The notes beneath the pieces are model-generated. The model saw nothing but the letters and a program-made list of their open reading frames with translations, was not told the origin of the DNA and made no database searches. DNA of 15,609 nt. It comes from an uncultured Oscillospiraceae bacterium. GTDB lineage: Bacteria; Bacillota; Clostridia; UBA1381. This document shows, one piece after another, positions 6,429 to 14,036 of the stretch. Within the stretch, counting starts at the first letter, position 1; every line of letters starts with the position of its first letter. The position numbers were made by a program, and so were the translations under genes. The DNA lies in the NCBI GenBank assembly GCA_946531785.1, contig CAMNAT010000019.1, positions 1-15,609 of the forward strand, in the 5' to 3' direction.

Positions 6429-9079
6429 AAAGGGTAATTTCCTTATTGGCAAGTATAATTTTACTGCTTTCATCTTCGCCTGTGCTTGCCGATAATACCA
6501 AGACAAATCCGGAAAAGGCCGGAGAAGCGATTGCGCTTATTAATGCTGTTACAGAAACTGACTTTTTTGATGGTGACTGCGAGGAGCGGACAACAAGAGC
6601 GGATTTTGTGACCATTACGGGTAAAGTAATGGAGGCTGTTGTTTCAGCTTCGCATGAAAAAGTATTTCTCGATGTTGCAGACAATGCTCCATACTCCCCA
6701 TATGTATACTGGGCGCTCGAAAGCGGATGTGTGTCAGAGGGTGATTTGTTCCGCCCTGATGATGTTATAGCGATCAATGAAGCTGTAAAGATATGTGTAT
6801 CGGCAATGGGACAGACAGAATTTGCCGAAAAAAAGGGCGGATACCCTGACGGATATAGGGCAATAGCGGCACAGACGGGTTTACTTGATAAATTACAAAA
6901 CGCGGGAGTTATGACCAAAAACAATACGGCGATCATGCTTTATAATATGCTTATCGGTGAACTGCTTACGCCGGAGGTCGTTTCCGGGAATAAAATACAA
7001 TACAAATATGCGGACAAAACGCTTCTTTATGAGATCCACAAGATAAAAATCGCAGAGGGGATTATTACCGAGACGAAATTGACTTCTTTTGATAAAAATC
7101 ATTCATACAACCGAAACAATAACTCTATTGCTGTGTCAGGAGTTAGATATCGCTGTGATATAAACATAGATGATTATTTTGGTATGAATTGTATAGTATT
7201 CTGTAAAGATACAGACGGAGATGAATCTATCGTTGGTATTTACCCGAAAAACAATGCATTTGTTGAGTTTGATCTTGAGGATGTGAAGGATTTTGACGGA
7301 GACCATCTTACGGTCTATAACAAAAATGGCGGGCAGAAGAAATATAAAGTAAAAGCTTCGTATGCTGAGGTATATAACGGCAAGGTAGTATCACCTAATC
7401 GCGGGCATATAACCGATTTGACAGGTACAGCCAAACTTCTGGATAATGATCGTGATGGGATATATGATGTTCTTTTTATAGATCATTACACATACTCACG
7501 GGTGAGAAATGTAAACATTGCTGAGCGTATCATAGAGGACAAGCACAGTTCAGACAATAATATCAGCATAGATGATGACAATGTATTTTTCACTGTTCAA
7601 GACAGCAGAGGGAATGCTTTAAAGGTAACAGATATATCCAAAGACGATATTCTTGCGGTTCTTAGCTCCGACGATGGCACGATAGCCCGCATAACAGTTC
7701 TCGCAAATCCAATATCGTCAAAAATAGAGACTGTTGATGGTGATGGAAATATCGTGATAAACGGTACAGAACATCGTATAAGTGAGTATGCGTTGAAATA
7801 CTGCGACTCCCGCTTTAAGTCGGGTACGGAGATAGAGGCATATGTTAACAGCAACGGAGAGATCGCGTATGCGTTCTTTGTAGACGAGCAATATACATAC
7901 GGATATCTGACAAAGCTGTATCAGGATGAGGGGGAAGATTGTTTCATCAAAGTATTTTCGTCTGCGGGTGAGTTCAGAGATTATAAGTTTGCAGATAAGC
8001 TTATGCTTGACGGCGTAAAAAAGACAAATGACAAGGTCTATTCATTATTAGATGCAGGATTTACCGACCAGCTCATAAGATATAAGCTCAACAAGAGTGA
8101 GTTAGTTGTCTCGATAGATACTGCTGAAAAGTGTGTGGTTGACGACAGCCTGACGCTTGCAAAATGGGAAGCGGAGAAGAACGAGGATAACAGCCTGACC
8201 CAATATGATTTCGGCAAGTCAAGCTATATGTTCCGGCAGAACTATTGCTTTGGAACAAGCTTTAACGCTGTGGGGGCGACAGTGTTTATGCTCCCGGCGC
8301 AAGCCGGCAACCAATATGCGGTCGATGTGTCTGACAAAGATAATTTTGAGATGCTGGATGTTACCAAGATACAAACGGGCTTTGCGTACTCATATTTTGA
8401 TGTTTACGATGTAGACGAATTCGGGACAGCAAGCGTTCTTGTTTCAAGAAGTGTGAAAACATCAGGCTCGCCATATAGCTTCAAATCAGGCTTGGGTCTG
8501 AAAAGCTCAGCCGGAATGATCTCAAGCGTAAAGCAAGCGATAAACAGTGATGGTGAATACGGACTTAATGTTGAAATATGGTGTAACGGAGCATTTAAGG
8601 AATACTTTATCTCTGAGGATGTTGAATGTGTTATGGTATCCGATTCGACACTTCAAAAGGGTGATATTGTAAGATTCAGAGCAAAAGGAGCTGAAATCAC
8701 AGATATAATTCTTGATTTTGACTACGATAGGTTTAGCGGTAATTATTCTTACAACAGCTCCAGCGCACAGTTTAACAAGGGGAATACCGCATTAACATAT
8801 CAGGTGGGCAAGCTTTATAATTATAATGATAAATTCTGCTTATACTCAAATATAAAAACAGGCGGTCAATACGATTTTGCACCTGTAAATTTAAATAATT
8901 CACAGGTGAATACCAATAACATCTGTTGCTATGATGCTGATACCGGAACAATTCAAACGATAACGGTGAATGAGCTTCGCTCCGGCAAAGTCTATGGTAA
9001 CGATGCGGACTATATACTGATAAAGCAGGATGGACTGATTACGCAGTGCATTTTCGTGTACAGAAACGGAGGAATTTGA
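6425..9079 (+). CDS. Large secreted SLH protein with beta-rich repeats, function unknown
   Basis: The 884-residue protein has a signal peptide likely cleaved after VLA near residue 22. An N-terminal region of three divergent SLH-like repeats follows, at about 30-75, 79-131 and 132-180. Only the first keeps a TRAD motif; the second has the FLDV...YVYWALESG...FRPDD pattern. From about 200 to the end the sequence is beta-rich. A loosely recurring pattern of a charged turn, a hydrophobic strand, an acidic or glycine turn and a second strand shows near 248, 407, 466, 548, 745 and 858. An example is GDIVRFRAKGAEITDIIL at about 745-762. I recognise no catalytic motif. The start overlaps the preceding stop (ATGA), and AGGGGG lies six bases before it. 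The next gene begins one base after this stop. This looks like a surface structural or binding partner of its neighbours; an enzyme of unknown type is possible. Confidence 0.8.
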   Translation: MKRVISLLASIILLLSSSPVLADNTKTNPEKAGEAIALINAVTETDFFDGDCEERTTRADFVTITGKVMEAVVSASHEKVFLDVADNAPYSPYVYWALESGCVSEGDLFRPDDVIAINEAVKICVSAMGQTEFAEKKGGYPDGYRAIAAQTGLLDKLQNAGVMTKNNTAIMLYNMLIGELLTPEVVSGNKIQYKYADKTLLYEIHKIKIAEGIITETKLTSFDKNHSYNRNNNSIAVSGVRYRCDINIDDYFGMNCIVFCKDTDGDESIVGIYPKNNAFVEFDLEDVKDFDGDHLTVYNKNGGQKKYKVKASYAEVYNGKVVSPNRGHITDLTGTAKLLDNDRDGIYDVLFIDHYTYSRVRNVNIAERIIEDKHSSDNNISIDDDNVFFTVQDSRGNALKVTDISKDDILAVLSSDDGTIARITVLANPISSKIETVDGDGNIVINGTEHRISEYALKYCDSRFKSGTEIEAYVNSNGEIAYAFFVDEQYTYGYLTKLYQDEGEDCFIKVFSSAGEFRDYKFADKLMLDGVKKTNDKVYSLLDAGFTDQLIRYKLNKSELVVSIDTAEKCVVDDSLTLAKWEAEKNEDNSLTQYDFGKSSYMFRQNYCFGTSFNAVGATVFMLPAQAGNQYAVDVSDKDNFEMLDVTKIQTGFAYSYFDVYDVDEFGTASVLVSRSVKTSGSPYSFKSGLGLKSSAGMISSVKQAINSDGEYGLNVEIWCNGAFKEYFISEDVECVMVSDSTLQKGDIVRFRAKGAEITDIILDFDYDRFSGNYSYNSSSAQFNKGNTALTYQVGKLYNYNDKFCLYSNIKTGGQYDFAPVNLNNSQVNTNNICCYDADTGTIQTITVNELRSGKVYGNDADYILIKQDGLITQCIFVYRNGGI

Positions 9080-9080
9080 C

Positions 9081-12000
9081 ATGAAATTTAAAAATGTTAT
9101 TTCAATGTTTATAGCTGCTGCAATCACGGCAAGTGTATTTCCTGCAACGGTAAAGGCTGATGACGGATTTCGTGATGTAAAGGAAAGCGATTGGTTTTAT
9201 TCGGATGTTAAGTATGTGAGCGAAGCAGGATTTATGACCGGAACAGAAAACGATCTGTTTTCTCCTAACGAAACAACGAAGCGCGCAATGATAGTGACTA
9301 TCTTGTGGCGAATGGAAGGAAGACCGGTTCAGGAAGGAAGTGTATTCTCGGATGTACCGGGAAATGCATATTATGCGGAAGCTGTTACATGGGCGTTTAA
9401 AAACGGAATAGTAAACGGATACAGTAACGAGGTGTTTGCTCCGGAGGATGATATAACAAGAGAGCAGCTGGCGCTGATGCTTTATCGCTATGCTTCATAT
9501 AAGGGCACGGCATCATCAGACGGAGCACCGTTGGAAAAGTATAAGGATGCGGATAAGGTAAGCGATTATGCAAGTTCTGCATTCGGATGGGCAATACAAA
9601 ACGGAATTATTACAGGGGTTTCTGATGAATTGCTCGAACCCGGCAGCAATGCTCTGAGATGCCAGCTTGCAGCAGTGCTTAAAAGGTTCTGTGCTGAGAG
9701 CGGCGAGAGCGTTACAGCGTCACCGGACGCAGCGGCGGCCGCCGTAAGCACCGCTGCTGCCGGTTCATTGTCCGGCGGTGGCTCATCCGGCGGCTCATCC
9801 GGCGGCTCATACAGCGGCGGCGGACTTTCACGGGAGGATATTATTTTTAATGAGACCTTCAATCAATATATATCCAATTCGACGGTCAATGCTCTTGAGA
9901 TCTCTCATGCAATAAGGCACAGAGTAGTTGAAGACGGAGCGAACAATAAGGCACTTATGGTTGACAGCACATCTGCACTTATAAAGAAGCCTTTTGAAAA
10001 AAAGATCAATGATGATTTTGTAGTATCCTTTGATATAAGGTCGGATTGTGATAATGTTACCTTTGATGCGGGAGTTTACCTTGAATCCGGCGAAGCGTTA
10101 TGCCCTGTAATCATAAAGGACGGCGTAATTATCAGGAAAGATGGTAAAAAAGTGTCGGATATGAGCCGCAGTAAGTATGTAAATATAGCATATGCTTTTA
10201 ACCGTAACTATGATATTTGCAATGTTTATATAGATGGTGATCTGAAGGCGTCGGATATTAGGATTAACGGTCTTGATACCGTAAAAGGGCTTGTAATACA
10301 GTTTAAAAATGTAGCGCGCCAAACGTATATTGACAATGTAAGAGCATACAAGGGCAATAAGCCTGTCAAGGGAATAGGAGACTCTGTATACAACACGGAG
10401 AGCTATGACTATATACCGGTCAATGACTGGGTAGGCAGCCATGAGGCATGGAATACCGATTATATGCAGCACAGGGAGAATAAATACAGAAATGTTGCCT
10501 TAGTGCCGAAGGATAATGCGATAGAGGCACCAAGATTTGAATATGAAAACAAAAATCGAGAAACATGGCTGAAGCTCATAAAAACAACGAGCAGCGACTG
10601 CTACTTTGATGTGAATATGGCAAGACCCGATGCGCGTCTCGGCCCTGATGACCAGACCTACAAATATTACGTTCTTTCCGGTGACTTTATGACCGAAAGC
10701 GGAGTGCAGAGCGCACAGTTTCCGCTGCTTCGGGATTCTCTGTCGTATAGCGGCGAAAATATAGACAGTGCGGCTGTATATATCAAGGGAAGAAATCTTG
10801 TTCTATGTGACGGAACGATTATCAATGATGTTGTAAAGCCCGGAGTATGGTTCAATTATCTTCTGGCGATCGATCTTACAGACCAGACCTTTGATATTTA
10901 TATAGACGGAGAAGCTCGTGCAAAGGACATTTCGATCATATGCCTTGACAGCCAAAAGCGGTTAAGCTACTTGTCAAAGATGAGGATCGCACTGTCGAAC
11001 GGTGATTTCAAGGCGGATCTGAAGATGGATCACTGCTACATACACGGTTATGAAAAACCGTATGTTCCGGGCGAAGAGCAGAAAACGAGCATATTTTATG
11101 ATGACACGCCGGTAGGCGAGTACCTGGAGGACAAGATAAGCTTCCATGCGTATGCAAAGAATATGATGGTAGGCGGCGTGAAATATGATATATCAGATTC
11201 CATAAGATATGATGAGGAAAATGATGAGATATATGTAAGAGCTTCTGTTCTCAACGAAAAACTGGCATGGGGGATCGCAGACGGGGATGCGATGATCCCT
11301 GTAAAGAAATATGCGCAGGAAAATAAGGGCTTGCATCCATTATCAGACCGAAACGGACTTATCGTTCTTTCAGAAACAGAGATGAACTTTGACACAAGCA
11401 ATGAGTATCAATGGTTTGTGCAAAAGCCCTACACAAGGAACTCGATCCAGCATACGAGTCAGCTTGAAGCACTCGATGACTATGTGTTCTTTGACAGACC
11501 AAAGTCGGATGAATTTGAAGGAATGATGAAGTCAACGCTCGGTTCGCTTGATGTACATCCGAGAGTGTATATAAGCAAGGATAGATTTGACGAATTAAGA
11601 GACTATTATAAAATGGATGCGACCTTCAAAAAATGGGCAGATAAAATTATAGCGGATGCAGACGAGTATACAAAGCCGGAAACTCCGTTTATTGATTGGA
11701 GCTATCAGGATCAGTACAGAACTCTCAACACAATGGCATGGCCGTATTTCGACAGATTCTTTGCTCTCGGCTTTGCCTATCAGATAACGGGTGACGGGAA
11801 ATATGCCGAGCGTGCATTCAAGGAATTTGAAATGCTTGCTACATTTCCAGATATAAATCTCAGTCATATCATTGATACAGGCACCTTCAACGATGCTGTG
11901 GCAGTAGGATATGACTGGATGTATGAAGCATATACTCCGGAGCAGCGTGAATTCATTAAAGATCTGATAATCGGAAAATGTATAAAGCCTGTGGCAGAGG

Positions 12001-14024
12001 GCTTTTACGGACTTGACAGTGCATGGTCGCCGGCAACGCTTGGCTGGTTCGCATTCAAAACAACGCAGAACTATAACGCATGGGTGGTTGGCGGATTATT
12101 CAACAGCGCAACAGCTGTTTTTGAGAGTGATCCGAAATACCTCAGCGATGTTCTTGAAAAATGTTCAAGGAGCATTGAATACACCTTAAAGGGCTTTGCT
12201 CCTGACGGCGGATGGCTTGAAAGTACAGACTACTGGTCGCATACGGCAAAATACCTCATATCCTTTGCGGCAACAGCTCAAACGAGCTTCGGAACGGATT
12301 TCAAGGTGCTTGATTATCAGGGGATAAGCGAAACCTGCGATTGGGTAACCAGCCTTTTCGGCGCGCAGGGTGTAAACAACTTTGGCGACACACCTGAGGG
12401 GCACTACTCGTTCCCCGAATATGCATTTTTCGCCTATCATTATAACAATAAAGCTCTTTTCTCGTTGAGAAAGTATGATATTGAAAACCGAAATGACACA
12501 CTTGAGATATATGACTTGATCTACTTTATGCCGGGTGTCGGCGATAAGGATTATGAGGCGCTTCCGAAGGCTGTGGCGACGCGAGGCGTAGAAACATGCG
12601 GAATACGGACAGATATTGTAGATAAGGACGCATTCTTCTTCTCAGCGCACGGCGGCGCAAACACAGGCTATCATATGCATTACGATACGGGCGCATTTGT
12701 GTTTGACCTCAATGGCGTAAGATGGGCTTGTGATTTGGGCAAGGAAAACTATAACATAGGTCTTTCCGATGACCAGATATATCGTAAGCGAAGCGAGGCT
12801 CATAATACCGTGACTGTAAATACGGGTGATAAAACCGAGCCTATGATTCCCAATGGCTTTGCACCTATAAAGGATTGGGCGCATAATGATAGAAGTGCAT
12901 ATATAACCTATGATATGTCCGGGGTATATTCTCAGACCGAGAAATACATAAGAGGCTTTTATGCGGGAGATGATTTCAGAAGTCTGACAATACGAGATGA
13001 GATAACTCCGAAAGAGGAGACTGAGTTTGTCTGGACTATGAACACAATGGCAGATGTGGTGATCAACGGAAATGAAGCTATTCTTTCACAGGACGGACAG
13101 ACGCTTGTAATGAAGGCCGAATGTGACGCAAAAAACTGGGAGCTTAAAACAATGGCATGTCAGCCGTTAAATCCGCTTTCGTCTGGTTCTGTTGCACAGA
13201 ATCCAAATGAGGGATATACAAAGCTCGCGATCGTTGTGAAATCGGCAGAGAGCTTTAATATTACAGTGAGACTTGCATCCACTGAGGACAAAGCGGGGAT
13301 GGAAAAGGTTGATCTTACTCCCGTGTCGCAATGGAGCCTGCTCGACGGCGAACCCTCCGGAGATGCAAAGGGCAAGAGTATTACAGCGGATATTTATGCG
13401 GACGGAGAGTATATTACGGGTAAGAGCACGATAGTTCTTAAAAAGGAGAATTATATGCCTGAGATCCGGGTCGTGCCCGACGATGCGGACGCAAGCTATG
13501 AAATAGTACACCTTGCACAAAACGCAAATGACACAACGCAGATCAAGGTCTATAATGCTGATAAGTCAGCATATAAGTTCTATGTGTTCAGATACTCTGA
13601 TGCGGATCTGGAGCTTTGGGAGAACTATAATGTACTCGGTATTTCTTCTTATGAAGTCTCACAGCAGCTTCAGGAGGAAAATGCGGCACCGAATATGTTT
13701 GACGGCGATTTTAAGACGCGTTGGACAAGTCTTAATGAAGGAGAAAGCGTTATCCTTGATCTCGGCGGCATCATGGAGATCTCCGGGGTTTCGATGGGTT
13801 TCTGGAAATCATATGAAAGACAGTACCATTTCAAGATCGAGGTCTCAGGCAACGGTGAAAATTACAGTGCTGTGTTTGCCGGAACTTCACCGCTTGGCAA
13901 GGAGGACTTTGGTGTTTATTCCTTCACACCTGTAAATGCAAGATATGTAAAAATTGTTGGAATAGGCAACACTGCAAATGTAAATACAAACATACTTGAA
14001 CTTCGTGTTCTTAATAATAAATAG
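9081..14024 (+). CDS. SLH-anchored heparinase II/III-like polysaccharide lyase with binding domains
   Basis: This 1647-residue protein is modular. It has a signal peptide to about Ala26, three SLH domains (30-80, 88-140, 152-203) and a Gly/Ser linker (211-249). Two concanavalin-like beta-sandwich regions follow (about 254-425 and 500-660). A stalk-like segment resembling the N-terminal domain of copper amine oxidases is at about 697-762. The lyase-like region runs from about 825 to 1400: a helical toroid, then a beta-sandwich. A discoidin (F5/8 type C) domain occupies about 1515-1647. Family features are TMAWPYFDR at 884-892, GTFNDAVAVGYDWMY near 934-948, NYNAW at 997-1001, DGGWLESTDYW ending at Tyr1051-Trp1052, H-M-H-Y-D-T-G at 1198-1204 and EAHNTV with His1241. 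Related enzymes use an Asn, a Tyr and a His to abstract the C5 proton of a uronate, and candidates for each are present. GGAGG at 9068-9072 precedes the start. The substrate is not readable. Lyase products would feed GH105. Confidence 0.85.
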   Translation: MKFKNVISMFIAAAITASVFPATVKADDGFRDVKESDWFYSDVKYVSEAGFMTGTENDLFSPNETTKRAMIVTILWRMEGRPVQEGSVFSDVPGNAYYAEAVTWAFKNGIVNGYSNEVFAPEDDITREQLALMLYRYASYKGTASSDGAPLEKYKDADKVSDYASSAFGWAIQNGIITGVSDELLEPGSNALRCQLAAVLKRFCAESGESVTASPDAAAAAVSTAAAGSLSGGGSSGGSSGGSYSGGGLSREDIIFNETFNQYISNSTVNALEISHAIRHRVVEDGANNKALMVDSTSALIKKPFEKKINDDFVVSFDIRSDCDNVTFDAGVYLESGEALCPVIIKDGVIIRKDGKKVSDMSRSKYVNIAYAFNRNYDICNVYIDGDLKASDIRINGLDTVKGLVIQFKNVARQTYIDNVRAYKGNKPVKGIGDSVYNTESYDYIPVNDWVGSHEAWNTDYMQHRENKYRNVALVPKDNAIEAPRFEYENKNRETWLKLIKTTSSDCYFDVNMARPDARLGPDDQTYKYYVLSGDFMTESGVQSAQFPLLRDSLSYSGENIDSAAVYIKGRNLVLCDGTIINDVVKPGVWFNYLLAIDLTDQTFDIYIDGEARAKDISIICLDSQKRLSYLSKMRIALSNGDFKADLKMDHCYIHGYEKPYVPGEEQKTSIFYDDTPVGEYLEDKISFHAYAKNMMVGGVKYDISDSIRYDEENDEIYVRASVLNEKLAWGIADGDAMIPVKKYAQENKGLHPLSDRNGLIVLSETEMNFDTSNEYQWFVQKPYTRNSIQHTSQLEALDDYVFFDRPKSDEFEGMMKSTLGSLDVHPRVYISKDRFDELRDYYKMDATFKKWADKIIADADEYTKPETPFIDWSYQDQYRTLNTMAWPYFDRFFALGFAYQITGDGKYAERAFKEFEMLATFPDINLSHIIDTGTFNDAVAVGYDWMYEAYTPEQREFIKDLIIGKCIKPVAEGFYGLDSAWSPATLGWFAFKTTQNYNAWVVGGLFNSATAVFESDPKYLSDVLEKCSRSIEYTLKGFAPDGGWLESTDYWSHTAKYLISFAATAQTSFGTDFKVLDYQGISETCDWVTSLFGAQGVNNFGDTPEGHYSFPEYAFFAYHYNNKALFSLRKYDIENRNDTLEIYDLIYFMPGVGDKDYEALPKAVATRGVETCGIRTDIVDKDAFFFSAHGGANTGYHMHYDTGAFVFDLNGVRWACDLGKENYNIGLSDDQIYRKRSEAHNTVTVNTGDKTEPMIPNGFAPIKDWAHNDRSAYITYDMSGVYSQTEKYIRGFYAGDDFRSLTIRDEITPKEETEFVWTMNTMADVVINGNEAILSQDGQTLVMKAECDAKNWELKTMACQPLNPLSSGSVAQNPNEGYTKLAIVVKSAESFNITVRLASTEDKAGMEKVDLTPVSQWSLLDGEPSGDAKGKSITADIYADGEYITGKSTIVLKKENYMPEIRVVPDDADASYEIVHLAQNANDTTQIKVYNADKSAYKFYVFRYSDADLELWENYNVLGISSYEVSQQLQEENAAPNMFDGDFKTRWTSLNEGESVILDLGGIMEISGVSMGFWKSYERQYHFKIEVSGNGENYSAVFAGTSPLGKEDFGVYSFTPVNARYVKIVGIGNTANVNTNILELRVLNNK
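9771..9809 (+). repeat. 12-bp tandem repeat in the Gly/Ser linker
   Basis: TCCGGCGGCTCA occurs at 9786-9797 and 9798-9809, with a 15-base variant (extra GGT) at 9771-9785. It encodes the SGGS-type linker between the SLH domains and the first beta-sandwich domain. The unit keeps the reading frame, so copy number could vary between strains and alter the reach of the enzyme from the cell wall. Confidence 0.8.
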
Positions 14025-14036
14025 GGAGGGAGCATT

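Noticed and set aside
13513..13935. 140-codon plus-strand frame inside the end of the lyase-like gene
   Set aside because: It overlaps the discoidin domain coding region in another frame, and its translation is rich in Arg, Ser and His with no fold signal.
9081..14024. Alpha-1,3-glucanase or generic glycoside hydrolase assignment for the large SLH protein
   Set aside because: The HMHYDTG motif, the EAHNTV motif and the helical toroid followed by a beta-sandwich fit the heparinase II/III-like group, and no glycoside hydrolase signature is visible.
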